A DNA stretch of 64,000 nucleotides from an uncultured Desulfomonile sp. (lineage in GTDB: Bacteria > Desulfobacterota > Desulfomonilia > Desulfomonilales > Desulfomonilaceae): positions 1 through 64,000 of the forward strand of contig CAJBEZ010000029.1 in assembly GCA_903952205.1 (NCBI GenBank), in the 5' to 3' direction. The position numbers and the translations under genes were made by a program. Under the pieces are notes generated by a model that made no database searches, was not told the DNA's origin, and was given only the letters and a program-made list of their open reading frames with translations. Position 1 is the stretch's first letter. The number at the start of each line of letters is the position of its first letter. This document shows, one piece after another, positions 29,932 through 39,038 of this stretch.

Positions 29932-30507
29932 TTAAACTGTGATCTTCTTTAGCAACCACGCCATATTCTTGCCGAGGTTCTTCATTGTGGCTATTGCTTC
30001 TTCGTCTTTTTCAACTTCCCCCTTGTTTCGACCAAAGCCTACATTCCAGTAGGTCGATCCTGGAACAATCATTTCGTTGATAAAGAAGAAATGGTTTATT
30101 GTGTCGAAGCAGTGAACGGAGCCGGCCCGTCTTGCCGCAACCACGGCCGCGCCGACTTTTAATCTCAACATGTTGTCATTGGCTCTGGCGACCATTCCGG
30201 ATCTATCAATAAGACCTTTCATTTCTGCTGTCACATCGGTGAAATATGTTGGAGAGCCGAGAATTATACCGTCAGCTTCTCTCATTCCGGCAATGACTTC
30301 GTTTACGTAGTCTGTGGCTACAGAGCACTTTTTGTCCTTGTTTTGCATGCACTTATAACAGGCGATGCATCCCCTGACCTTCTTTCCGGCTAATTCTATT
30401 AGTTCGGTATCAATTCCTTCCGTTTCTAACTCCGCAAGAACATGTTTTATGAGAGCGGTAGTATTCCCTTCTTTTCGAGCGCTTCCATTAATTGCAAGTA
30501 CTTTCAT
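29932..30507 (-). CDS. Iron-sulfur flavoprotein (NADPH-FMN reductase family)
   Basis: About 191 residues with a flavodoxin-like fold. The FMN loop NGSARKEGNT lies at 6-15, and the cysteine motif C-x2-C-x2-C-x7-C (GCIACYKC then KKC) matches archaeal and clostridial ISF proteins that hold a 4Fe-4S cluster next to FMN. Such proteins move electrons to unknown partners in anaerobes and may protect from oxygen. Start ATG 30507 has GGAG upstream; a longer frame to 30546 is less likely. No partner gene adjacent. Confidence 0.88.
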   Translation of the reverse strand: MKVLAINGSARKEGNTTALIKHVLAELETEGIDTELIELAGKKVRGCIACYKCMQNKDKKCSVATDYVNEVIAGMREADGIILGSPTYFTDVTAEMKGLIDRSGMVARANDNMLRLKVGAAVVAARRAGSVHCFDTINHFFFINEMIVPGSTYWNVGFGRNKGEVEKDEEAIATMKNLGKNMAWLLKKITV

Positions 30508-30921
30508 AATAATCTCCGTATTTAAGGATGTTTTAATCTTTATCAAGATTACTTTGGATCTACCAGTTTCAAGAGTATTTCCCCAATTTCAGTTAAAGGC
30601 ATCGTTAAGGATTTCTGTCAAGCCATTATACTGACATTGATATCAAGCGCGCTTAATTTGGCAAGTTCCATAGTTCGAGAAGAAACAGCCATAAATATAG
30701 TCTATTACTTACAAAAGTTAGTCTTAAATGTTAGGAACTCAGACTATGACTTGTTCCAAGACAATCCTAAAAAGCCCTAGATTCTTATAGGTTAATCTGA
30801 AAGCAGTCCTACACATTAAAAACTTCTCCAGTAATTGAGGCATTTGTTGTGTTTTTTGTTTATTGAGTTGATATAAAAATCTGTTCTTTTTTACGAAAAA
30901 TGCTTGCAATTTACCAAACAC

Positions 30922-30930
30922 TGTTATAAT
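30922..30930 (+). promoter_or_regulatory. Extended -10 promoter
   Basis: TGTTATAAT is a perfect extended -10 (TGn-TATAAT). A weak -35, CTTGCA, is 16 bases upstream at about 30903-30908. No gene follows within 600 bases except the tiny lipoprotein at 31529. Confidence 0.5.
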
Positions 30931-31222
30931 TAGACTTTCGAAACCGAGAACACAATTGATCTCGGGGGGTATATACAGGTAATAGCTTGTGTTTAATGGT
31001 GGTCTTCCTCAAGACTTCCGAGTTGATCCAGCTAAACGCCAAGGAAGGAATTTCCGTGAAAATCTTAGAAGTCCGGCCTTTACCTGCAATAGAGATCGAG
31101 CTGACAATGTGTTTTCGGTTTTGTGGTTTTCGAGGATATTTCACGGATTCCTTCCATTGTCGGTTGTGATTAAGGCTTCTTGAAACATTTACCGCATTAA
31201 AATTGGTGTTTTCGGGGGGGAT

Positions 31223-31299
31223 AAGCAGTCGGCTTGTTTCCGTGCCTTCGGACTATCAAATTGTCCTGATAGGAACGGGCAAAGTCGACTGCTTTTTTT
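31223..31299 (+). terminator. Long terminator hairpin with T run
   Basis: AAGCAGTCG (31223-31231) pairs with CGACTGCTT (31286-31294), enclosing an inner CTATCA/TGATAG hairpin (31253-31272), and the stem runs into seven T residues (31293-31299). It looks like an intrinsic terminator with a structured interior, or the 3' part of a small RNA. Confidence 0.6.
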
Positions 31300-31528
31300 G
31301 GAGTCAAAAATCAATTTTGACCTTTGTTGTCAAATTGCGATTTCGCTGTTCCTATCGGTATCGCCGGCAGGAATCAATAAACAGAAACCAACCGTCGTAT
31401 TCTCTGGAAGAGGCTGAAACAGTATGCGCCTGCGATGTCGAGGTATGCGATGTTGAGGTATTGTCAAGCACCCATTGGAATGATATAATTGGATAAATTA
31501 TATCAACCAGAACGAAGCAAGAAACGAC

Positions 31529-31690
31529 GTGAAATATCTCATTGTATTACTCTTTACTGTCACTTTTTTCGTTAATGGCTGCTCCTCCCTACTGGACGCC
31601 CGCTACGTTACCCAAGAGGGTAAGGAAAGCCCGTTCAAGCCCAACGTGACTACACACGAGCCGATTCAGGCCCCCTCTTTGCGTGACTAA
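31529..31690 (+). CDS. Small lipoprotein, 53 residues
   Basis: GTG start at 31529. The protein has a basic-hydrophobic signal (KYLIVLLFTVTFF) ending in a lipobox VNGC, so the mature form begins at C18 and is only 36 residues, ending QAPSLRD. No family recognised. The ribosome site is weak (GAAG some ten bases upstream). Support comes from the clear signal II pattern and the uninterrupted frame. It is too short for many gene finders. Confidence 0.6.
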   Translation: MKYLIVLLFTVTFFVNGCSSLLDARYVTQEGKESPFKPNVTTHEPIQAPSLRD

Positions 31691-31755
31691 GCTCGCTATT
31701 TCATAATAATTAGTTTTCTGTGGTGGAATTTAATTGGCCCGGGACAATTTGAAAC

Positions 31756-31781
31756 GGGCAGGGTAAATAAAGCCGCTGCCC
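31756..31781. terminator. Hairpin between convergent genes
   Basis: GGGCAG (31756-31761) pairs with CTGCCC (31776-31781) across a 14-base loop. It lies between the lipoprotein and the convergent rpoH and may act in both directions. No strong T run follows on either side. Confidence 0.35.
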
Positions 31782-31798
31782 ATTACATTTCAAATATT

Positions 31799-32644
31799 TT
31801 ACGCAGCCGCAAGGTTTGATGAACTGTAGTCACATTTAAGCTTCTGCAAGGCTGCTCGCTCAATCTGTCTCGCCCTCTCTCGCGTCACACCGAAATGCCT
31901 TCCAAGCTCTTTCAGAGTTTCAGGCTCGTCAGACAGGATCCTCTTCTGCACTATGTACTTTTCACGGGGATTTAGCTTTTCCACGGCGACGCCAACCCAG
32001 CGTCTCAGGATTTCAGTCTCCTGGCGCTCAAGCAACTCTCTCTCCTGGTCGGCTGTATTATCTCTCAAGGTGTCGGCGAATGAGTCCCTTGAACTGTCAC
32101 CCAGTAATTCATCCAGAGACAGGTCTCTTGACTTCAACCTCGCCGCCATATCAATTACTTCATCTTCAGTCACATTAATCCGATCAGCGAGTCTTGAGAC
32201 ATCATCCTGGTGAGTTTCAACATCAGTAGCTTCAGGGAGGTCGCTAATTCGGTAAAAAAGTTTTCTCTGAGCCTGAGTCGTGCCCATCTTAACCATGGAC
32301 CACGAACGTATTATGTGATTCTGGATGTAGGCCTTGATCCACCACACAGCGTATGAAATCAACCTATAGCCCTTGTCAGGGTCGAACTTTTCAACGGCCT
32401 TCATCAAGCCTATGTTACCCTCCTGAACCAAGTCCATAATCTTAACGCCATAGTTCCGATATCCAAGAGCAACTTTTATGACGAACCTCAAATTCGAGGT
32501 TATCAAACTGTTAAGAGCTTCATCGTCACCCAAATCGCGACACCTAAGCGCCAGTCGATTTTCTTCCTCACGGTTTAGCACGGGGTAACGTTCAATTTCC
32601 GCCAGGTAAGTTTTAAGTTCTTCTGATTCAGTCCAGTAATTCAT
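31799..32644 (-). CDS. rpoH: Heat-shock sigma factor RpoH (sigma-32)
   Basis: About 281 residues from the ATG at 32644 (GGGGAGA upstream). Sigma-70 family regions 2 and 4 are clear (DLVQEGNIGLMKAVEKFDP; helix-turn-helix GRHFGVTRERARQIE), there is no region 1.1, and the RpoH box QRKLFYR lies at 126-132. It directs RNA polymerase to heat-shock promoters. It follows the Lon-like protease gene by about 100 bases on the same strand; its targets plausibly include lon and clp genes in this window, though I found no clear sigma-32 site there. Confidence 0.93.
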   Translation of the reverse strand: MNYWTESEELKTYLAEIERYPVLNREEENRLALRCRDLGDDEALNSLITSNLRFVIKVALGYRNYGVKIMDLVQEGNIGLMKAVEKFDPDKGYRLISYAVWWIKAYIQNHIIRSWSMVKMGTTQAQRKLFYRISDLPEATDVETHQDDVSRLADRINVTEDEVIDMAARLKSRDLSLDELLGDSSRDSFADTLRDNTADQERELLERQETEILRRWVGVAVEKLNPREKYIVQKRILSDEPETLKELGRHFGVTRERARQIERAALQKLKCDYSSSNLAAA

Positions 32645-32750
32645 CTTGATCTCCCCTGCAATAATCGGCCACAACTATATGGACGCACATCCTTGCAAAA
32701 GGTTTCAAATTGATAATTATTACTGGTTGAAATTTTGGTATTTATTTTAC

Positions 32751-35258
32751 TCAGGACGGCTGGTCCTCACTGGCGTTTTGCCCCGCTGTCGCCTCCTCCT
32801 CTCCTGATTCATCTTCCTGGCGGTCCTCGAATTCCTTGATTCCTATGGCCAGGTCCTCCAGTTTCTGATTTACCGTGTGATTCACCGTACCCTCAGGATA
32901 GTCTCCATCCTCATTCTTGTAGCCGGCTGGTACGCCCGTAAGCAGTTCTATCCCCTGATCAACATGTTCTACCTGCCAGATGTGAAAATTGCCTTCCCTG
33001 ACAGCGTCGACCACTTCAGAGTACAACGCGAGGTCACCAACGTTGCTTTTCGGGATGATGACACCCTGTTTGCCGGTCAACCCCATTGCCTTGCAAACCC
33101 TGTAAAAGCCTTCAATTTTATGGTTGACTCCACCAATTGCCTGGACCTCTCCGTTCTGGTTCACGCTACCTGTCACCGCTATGCCCTGATCAATCGGCAA
33201 ACCTGACAGTGAGCTGAGCAGCGCGTAAAGCTCGGTTGAGGACGCAGAATCTCCGTCTACTCCTGAATATGATTGCTCAAAAGTGATACTGGCCGTCAGG
33301 TTGAGCGGCTTGTCCTGGGCGAAGCGGTCCCTCAGAAATCCTGTGAGTATGAGCACTCCCTTGTCATAACTCGAACCGGAAAGCTCAGCTTCCTTTTCGA
33401 TGCTGATGATTCCGGATTTTCCCATGCTGGTCTTGACAGTGATACGCGATGGCTTGCCAAAAGAGATTTCCGGCAGGGAATATACGCTCAATCCGTTGAT
33501 CTGGCCGACTTTTTCCCCTGCCGTATCAATCATGATGATCCCGTCTTCTATATATTCCTGTATTTTGTCTTCATACATGTTCACACGTTCAATCCTGTCG
33601 GCGTTGGCTGTTTGCACATGCTCGAAACTGATAGTATCTGAGCCGTTTTCTCTCGCCACAAGGTCCGCCTCCCTCAAAACATCGCCAATTCGCTCCAACT
33701 GTGCGGTAATCTTCTTCTTTCTACCGGCCCATCGAACTGCGAGACGCGCCAGATTTTCAACTCCGCCGGCGTCGCAAGGCAGAAGATTTTCCTCAGAGCT
33801 TATCCTTGCAATGAATCCGATGATCTTCTTCATGTTCTGGTCAGTATTGTTCATGCTCGTGTCGAAATCGGCCTTGACCTTGAAAATTTTTCGGAAATCC
33901 TCGTCATACCAATGCAGCAGATCATAGACTTCCGCGTCACCAATCATTATCACTTTAAGTTGGATTGGGATCGTTTCAGGTTTAAGCGCGCTGTTGAACA
34001 GCCACCCAAAAGGTTCCGACTGGATTTCCGTCACTTGGTTTCTTAGGTTGCGTTTCAATGTGGGCCAACTTCCAGGTTCTATTACAAGGTCTCTTGAATT
34101 GAGCACCAAGTAGCCACCATTAGCCTTGAGCAGACTTCCTCCCTTAATGTGACGATAGTCCGAATACCAAACGCCGTTCTGGTCTATTATTCTCTCAATT
34201 GTCCCGAACAAGTTCCTGTAAATCGGCATGGTCTCTATGATGACCGGAGGTTTCTTGGTCTCGGAGTTATCAACGAACAGGTTCACTTCATAATACTTGA
34301 ACTGGGTCGGATCAGGGGGCATCAGCATTGGTGGCCCGGCGCCTTCGGCAGTAGGTGGAGGCGTTATTATCCTGGGACGGAACCTGTCCAGATGTGCGAC
34401 TATGTCGGCCTCAACCTCGTCAAAGTAAGCCCTGACAGCGTCTGAAACGAAATTTTCACGAACCTGCGCCATAGACTCCTTGAGTAAAGGTTCGATCCAT
34501 TCGTTGCTGAGTTTTTCGAGGTCCTCCTGGATTGTTTTATCGATGTTTCTCGCTTCCTTAAAGATTTTTTCCATCTCAGAAGAAAGGGCTTTGTATGTGT
34601 TTTTTATCTTTTCGAGTTCTTCAGCCGAAAACTTACCTTCTTCCACAAGGGCTTCCAGCTGCTCTACCTTCATGGGATTTCCAACGATTACTGGAGCCAG
34701 ATCAGGTTTGGTGAACGGCCCCACCTGCACCTGCACCATCATGAAGTTTTGGGATGTTACCTTGTTTTCGAAATTTTTGAACAACGCCTTTTGTTCGCCC
34801 ATGTGGAGGTTCACTATTTCGTTTCTCGCTGACTGAAACTCTTCACTTTCAAAGATTGCGGGAATCTTCTTTTTCAACGAATTGATTAGGTCGTTGATCT
34901 GGTCACGGAAGGCCATTCCCTGTCCTGCAGGAAGAACTATCAGCCTCGGGTGGTCCGGGTCCTTAAAATTGTTCACATAGCACATGTCATCGGGAACAGG
35001 GCCACCGAGATTGAATTCCTCGAGAAGTTTCTTAACCGTAGCTGTACGGCCGGTCCCGTTGGTGCCTGAAACGAAAATGTTATAGCCATGGCTTTTCATT
35101 GCGAGGCCACGTTTTATCGCCTTGACGGCCCTGTCCTGTCCAACTATTTCAACTACCGCTTCAATTCCGGCTGTAGTTCCGAGGATCAAACCTTCGGCTG
35201 GACCTGTCCAAGTGAGATCCTGCGGGCTAAGTCGGAGTTCTTGTTTGAGATCACTCAT
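32751..35258 (-). CDS. Non-canonical Lon-family protease (AAA_32 type)
   Basis: 835 residues. The AAA+ part starts near residue 40 with a P-loop of the form GTNGTGRT (65-72), Arg replacing the usual Lys as is typical of this family. A long helical insert (about 130-300) follows, and a C-terminal Lon protease domain carries the dyad S671 (GDSAS) and K714 (NHKIEG), 43 residues apart as in Lon. The tail is acidic and disordered. This family differs from canonical Lon (also present at 10.9-13.3 kb) in having no N-terminal Lon substrate domain. It is probably co-transcribed with rpoH. Confidence 0.92.
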   Translation of the reverse strand: MSDLKQELRLSPQDLTWTGPAEGLILGTTAGIEAVVEIVGQDRAVKAIKRGLAMKSHGYNIFVSGTNGTGRTATVKKLLEEFNLGGPVPDDMCYVNNFKDPDHPRLIVLPAGQGMAFRDQINDLINSLKKKIPAIFESEEFQSARNEIVNLHMGEQKALFKNFENKVTSQNFMMVQVQVGPFTKPDLAPVIVGNPMKVEQLEALVEEGKFSAEELEKIKNTYKALSSEMEKIFKEARNIDKTIQEDLEKLSNEWIEPLLKESMAQVRENFVSDAVRAYFDEVEADIVAHLDRFRPRIITPPPTAEGAGPPMLMPPDPTQFKYYEVNLFVDNSETKKPPVIIETMPIYRNLFGTIERIIDQNGVWYSDYRHIKGGSLLKANGGYLVLNSRDLVIEPGSWPTLKRNLRNQVTEIQSEPFGWLFNSALKPETIPIQLKVIMIGDAEVYDLLHWYDEDFRKIFKVKADFDTSMNNTDQNMKKIIGFIARISSEENLLPCDAGGVENLARLAVRWAGRKKKITAQLERIGDVLREADLVARENGSDTISFEHVQTANADRIERVNMYEDKIQEYIEDGIIMIDTAGEKVGQINGLSVYSLPEISFGKPSRITVKTSMGKSGIISIEKEAELSGSSYDKGVLILTGFLRDRFAQDKPLNLTASITFEQSYSGVDGDSASSTELYALLSSLSGLPIDQGIAVTGSVNQNGEVQAIGGVNHKIEGFYRVCKAMGLTGKQGVIIPKSNVGDLALYSEVVDAVREGNFHIWQVEHVDQGIELLTGVPAGYKNEDGDYPEGTVNHTVNQKLEDLAIGIKEFEDRQEDESGEEEATAGQNASEDQPS

Positions 35259-35284
35259 TGTCTGACGTCCTGTATAAGTAATGT

Positions 35285-35310
35285 GTTACATTTCCTGAAA
35301 ACGATGTAAC
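35285..35310. promoter_or_regulatory. Inverted repeat upstream of the Lon-like gene
   Basis: GTTACAT (35285-35291) and ATGTAAC (35304-35310) form an exact 7-12-7 inverted repeat, 27-52 bases before the start codon of the Lon-like protease. It could be an operator or an mRNA hairpin. No T run follows. Confidence 0.4.
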
Positions 35311-35373
35311 GTTATGTGCGGTCCTTGCTTCATAGGACATGGACCGGCCAAGCCGCCATGCCACAATCCTCAG

Positions 35374-35970
35374 TCACATCGAGCCGAAGAGCTTCATGTC
35401 CACGAGTTCTACTATGGTGTGCCCGATTATTAGCTGCGTTTCCTGGACTCTCGGGGTTGCTGCCCCGTAAACACTAAGATATTGGTCACAGTGATCTTTC
35501 ATTTCACTGTCCGGGGCGCCGCCTATTCCAATGGTGGTAATGCCAAGTTCACGGGCCGCCCTTAATCCCCTGTTAACGTTTTCAGATCTGCCCGACGTGC
35601 TGATACCAATTGCAGCGTCGCCCTCGCGACCAAGGGCCATTATCTGCTTCGCGAAGATGTCGCTAAAGTCGTAGTCATTGCCGATGGCTGTCAGTATTGA
35701 CGTGTCGGTAGTCAAAGCCAACGCGGGAAGGGGCCTGCGCTCAATCCTGTAGCGATTTACAAATTCCGCCGCTATGTGCTGCGCGTCGGCTGCTGAGCCC
35801 CCATTGCCGAAAAGCATGACCTTATCGCCCCGGCGAATTACATCAACCAACAGGAGTGTAATATCTATAAGGGTTTCGACGCCGCCAGCCAGGAATGAAT
35901 CCCTGACACGCGCGCTTTCTTCAAAAATAGCCTTAATATCGTCTTTCAAATTTTCACGCCTTCCATCCAA
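35374..35970 (-). CDS. gmhA: Phosphoheptose isomerase (SIS domain)
   Basis: Converts sedoheptulose 7-phosphate to D-glycero-D-manno-heptose 7-phosphate for the LPS core. The SIS domain shows LFGNGGSAADAQHIAAEF and GISTSGRSENV, both GmhA signatures; DiaA is a close paralogue and cannot be excluded. Length 198 is typical. It precedes the Lon-like gene by about 115 bases on the same strand and is divergent from the RNase gene. Confidence 0.9.
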   Translation of the reverse strand: MDGRRENLKDDIKAIFEESARVRDSFLAGGVETLIDITLLLVDVIRRGDKVMLFGNGGSAADAQHIAAEFVNRYRIERRPLPALALTTDTSILTAIGNDYDFSDIFAKQIMALGREGDAAIGISTSGRSENVNRGLRAARELGITTIGIGGAPDSEMKDHCDQYLSVYGAATPRVQETQLIIGHTIVELVDMKLFGSM

Positions 35971-36380
35971 ATCAGTTCAGGCAATCAGCTTTGTTGAGAG
36001 GTGAATCCAGCTACGACAAACTTCTTTCCTTCGCTAAGAAGGTAGAGCGGAACATCTCGTAGCGATTCGTGTTTGAACTCCCAACACATTCCGATAGCAT
36101 CTTTCATTTATCATATAATTGTGCGTCATTGCATCAATATTTCCCCATCCTGACGACGCCGGTCAGTTTTATGGTGATTCGCTTTTTAGCAAGTAACCAG
36201 CAAATACCGGCCTGGGTTCGTTCCTTCAAGGCGAGCCGAATCAGATTGTTCAAATCTTCCTTCAGGGTGACTTTCCGGCCGTAATTTTGTTTTTTAGCGA
36301 GGGGGAATGCTTTAGAAGACTTTTTTTGCTCTATCTTTTGATCTGTTTTTATTTTATATCTGAAAAATTATGGTACCGTC
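35971..36380. other. Divergent intergenic region
   Basis: 410 bases between gmhA (minus) and the RNase II gene (plus). A 71-codon plus-strand frame (36069-36284) has no ribosome site and unlikely composition and is not called. The last 80 bases are AT-rich and probably hold the promoter of the RNase gene, but I cannot point to a convincing pair of boxes. Confidence 0.5.
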
Positions 36381-38390
36381 ATGACATTTCAGAAAAATGA
36401 CATAATCGACTACTACGATGACGCAAGACTCTCCTGCGCCCTAGTGCTTGAAGTTAATGATCGCCGCCTACACGTGCTTAACGATCAGGGTAAGGAAGCT
36501 AATATATCCTCAAGTCGGGCGCTTATCGGAGGCATGCAACCGGATTTCCCTTCCGCGTCGTCAAGAGACGATCAAATCCGAAAGCTGAAGGAGATGTCCG
36601 CCAGACGAGATGAAATCAAAATAACTATAAATCTTAAGGAGTTATGGGAAATAGTCGGACCTGAAACCGATTCCATCAGCTTAACAGACCTAAGCGAACT
36701 GCTTTTCGGCGCTCAGGATGGCTTGGAATGCCGTTCGGCCCTTGTCCGAGCGATCGTCGAGAACCGTTTGTACTTCAAGATAAAGCCAGAGGGAATCGAA
36801 GCCGTACCCCCTGAAAAGGTCGAGCAGGAGGAACTCCGCAGGAAAAAAGAATTGGAAAGAGACCTTTTCCTGTCAAGATGCGCAGATTTTCTGTCAATTC
36901 TGAAAACCGGAGGAGAACTCCTATTGTCCGACGCGCCTCCGGGGTTGTTGGAAATGATTGAAGAAGCCGCATTGATGGGAAACGACTGGCTTACTCAGAA
37001 AAAGGTTCGGGACATATTTTCACGCGCTGGCATGATTCCTTCGTGGAATCCGTTCAAGGTACTGGTAAAACTGGGGATTTGGTCTGAAGATGAAAATATT
37101 CGTCTGAAAGCTGAACAGATTCCTACGGATTTCTCAGCCAGGGCAGAGGAGCTGGCCAATACGGCAGCGAATAGGGCGCTGGAAAATGGCGCTCCAAGAG
37201 AGACCTTCGATGAAAACGTTATAACCATAGATTCTGAAAGCACTCATGACATTGATGACGCCATATCAATCGGGTTCGCCGGCGATAAAATCATCATAGG
37301 GGTACATATCACCGAAGCGGCCTTCTTCGTGGAACACGACTCGGAGTTGGACAGAGAGATCCGGGAAAGGGCTGTGACAATCTACATGCCCGACATCGTT
37401 CTGCCCATGATGCCTCCAGTACTGTCAGAGAAGGCGGCGAGCCTGGTGAAGGACGCATTTCGTCCTTGTATAAGCGCCATCGGGGTCTTTGATTCATCTA
37501 TGAACATGACTGGCTATCGACTGGCCCGTTCAATGATCAAAGTCAGAGAGAGACTTTCATATGAAGTGGCCGACCAAAGAATCATCAATGGCAATTCTTC
37601 AGAAGCCCGAATGTTTGAGGTAGCACGCACCTTGCGCGAGAAGAGGCTGGCCGCAGGCGCTATTATCTTCAAGGACCCTGAACTGATGGTCAAAGTGGAC
37701 AGCGATGGTTCAATCGATGTGGTTGTGAGAGAACGTGAATCATGTTCCCAGATTCTAGTATCCGAGTTAATGATTCTGGCCAATTACCTCTTTGCAAAAA
37801 CTCTCATGGATAAGGAAATTCCTTGCGTTTACCGCAGCCAGCCGCCGCCACTGGAAAAGATTCAGCTTGGTCATCGTCATGATCCAGTCTTGTCCTACAG
37901 GTGTAAGAAGGCGCTGGCACGGGGTAATCTAAGCCTTTATCCGGAGCCACATTCCACTCTTGGGCTTAGTATCTACACTACGGCAACATCCCCGCTTAGA
38001 AGATATACCGACCTTCTCACTCAGAGACAGCTCGTAGCCTCACTTGATAGCAGGGTCCGACCAATTGACGCTGATACCCTGGACAGGCTGCTGTCCGACA
38101 TATCTCACCGCCTGGAGAAGTCCTCTCTGGTTGAAAGAGAGCGTCAGCGTTACTATCTGTTAAAGTACATGGAACAGAGAAAGAACGATGAATTCGAAGT
38201 CATCGTTCTGCACAGGTTCCCAAGATTTTACCTTGTCCAGCTAGAGTCGCTTGGAATCAACACTGTCTTGCATACTCCACCCGGCGTGTCGCTTAATCCG
38301 TATGACCGAGCAGTCGCCAAGGTGGAAAATGTCAATCCGCGTGGAGACAGGTTGACTTTCTCGCTCGTGCGTGTTCTGCCAATCATCTGA
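36381..38390 (+). CDS. RNase II/R-family exoribonuclease (RNB domain)
   Basis: 669 residues. The RNB domain has the catalytic aspartates D284, D290, D292 and D293 in the pattern DSESTHDIDDA, which align with D201, D207, D209 and D210 of E. coli RNase II. It degrades single-stranded RNA from the 3' end. A small N-terminal SH3-like/OB region and a diverged C-terminal S1-like part are present, but the S1 domain is shorter than in RNase R. Similar proteins form the VacB-like group in cyanobacteria and Desulfobacterota. It is followed by a Nudix gene on the same strand. Confidence 0.9.
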   Translation: MTFQKNDIIDYYDDARLSCALVLEVNDRRLHVLNDQGKEANISSSRALIGGMQPDFPSASSRDDQIRKLKEMSARRDEIKITINLKELWEIVGPETDSISLTDLSELLFGAQDGLECRSALVRAIVENRLYFKIKPEGIEAVPPEKVEQEELRRKKELERDLFLSRCADFLSILKTGGELLLSDAPPGLLEMIEEAALMGNDWLTQKKVRDIFSRAGMIPSWNPFKVLVKLGIWSEDENIRLKAEQIPTDFSARAEELANTAANRALENGAPRETFDENVITIDSESTHDIDDAISIGFAGDKIIIGVHITEAAFFVEHDSELDREIRERAVTIYMPDIVLPMMPPVLSEKAASLVKDAFRPCISAIGVFDSSMNMTGYRLARSMIKVRERLSYEVADQRIINGNSSEARMFEVARTLREKRLAAGAIIFKDPELMVKVDSDGSIDVVVRERESCSQILVSELMILANYLFAKTLMDKEIPCVYRSQPPPLEKIQLGHRHDPVLSYRCKKALARGNLSLYPEPHSTLGLSIYTTATSPLRRYTDLLTQRQLVASLDSRVRPIDADTLDRLLSDISHRLEKSSLVERERQRYYLLKYMEQRKNDEFEVIVLHRFPRFYLVQLESLGINTVLHTPPGVSLNPYDRAVAKVENVNPRGDRLTFSLVRVLPII

Positions 38391-38430
38391 GAGCGGTATT
38401 TTCTCGATTAATCTTTAGGTTTTTGACTTG

Positions 38431-39027
38431 GTGAATCACATCAATCAGATCGGTAGCAGCCTCGCGTTATTCGAGGAAAAACTTCTTGAGGCTAGACACC
38501 TTTCGCCAAAGAAGGATCTCCCTTCCAGTGGCCTGATCACTGCCGCCGTTCTGGTTCCAATATTTGTGAAGGACGGGAGCTTGCACGTGCTGCTGACAAA
38601 GAGATCAGACATGGTTGAACATCATAGGGGAGAAATCTCTTTTCCTGGCGGTAAAGTGGACTTTACAGACCCTGATATTAAACATTGCGCTCTCAGGGAG
38701 ACATCTGAAGAAGTAGGCATATCGCCTGATGAGGTCAGGCTAATTGCTGAGCTTGACGACTTTTATACTGTGGCGACGCGCTTTCATGTCGTACCCTTTG
38801 TTGGAGTGGTCCCTTACCCTTACGAGTATCGTGTCAGTATTCGCGAGATAGCGGGCCTCGTCACACCTCCTCTGGATATTTTCTTTGATCCTTCGAGGCG
38901 GCGTGAAGATGTATGGATGATCAGGGGCGAGCCCGTAACGGTGGTTTCCTATCCCTGGAATGGGCACAACATCTGGGGAGCTACAGCAAGGATAATGAAA
39001 CATCTCGTAGAACTGGTAGAATCATAA
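38431..39027 (+). CDS. Nudix hydrolase, CoA pyrophosphatase type
   Basis: About 198 residues. The Nudix box reads GGKVDFTDPDIKHCALRE then TSEEVGI, with the extra spacing found in the NudL/PCD1 group that hydrolyses CoA and its derivatives. The start is GTG at 38431 or TTG three bases before; the choice is uncertain. It lies 40 bases after the RNase gene and 11 bases before fmdE, so it is probably part of one operon. Confidence 0.88.
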   Translation: MNHINQIGSSLALFEEKLLEARHLSPKKDLPSSGLITAAVLVPIFVKDGSLHVLLTKRSDMVEHHRGEISFPGGKVDFTDPDIKHCALRETSEEVGISPDEVRLIAELDDFYTVATRFHVVPFVGVVPYPYEYRVSIREIAGLVTPPLDIFFDPSRRREDVWMIRGEPVTVVSYPWNGHNIWGATARIMKHLVELVES

Positions 39028-39038
39028 GGAGAAAGTAA

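Larger units (their letters stand above)
30508..31528. other. One-kilobase AT-rich region without a gene
   Basis: Short frames here lack ribosome sites and look non-coding. The region contains a strong extended -10 promoter (30922-30930), a short hairpin CCGAG/CTCGG (30944-30965), G-rich tracts at about 30961 and 31214, a complex terminator hairpin (31223-31299) and a 15-base tandem repeat (about 31433-31460). It could be an untranslated RNA locus or a decayed gene. I do not see tmRNA, RNase P or a tRNA. Confidence 0.6.

Noticed and set aside
30937-31299. tmRNA, RNase P RNA or 6S RNA
   Set aside because: The length would fit tmRNA or RNase P, but I find neither a tRNA-Ala-like end with CCA nor the RNase P core motifs, and no 6S-like long rod.
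31433-31460. 15-base tandem repeat, possible CRISPR or repeat array
   Set aside because: Only two imperfect copies with no spacers; not a CRISPR.
30911-31496. Several 60-97 codon ORFs in the 30.5-31.5 kb region
   Set aside because: They overlap each other, lack ribosome sites and have no protein-like composition.
36069-36284. 71-codon plus-strand ORF before the RNase gene
   Set aside because: No ribosome site and no recognisable protein features.
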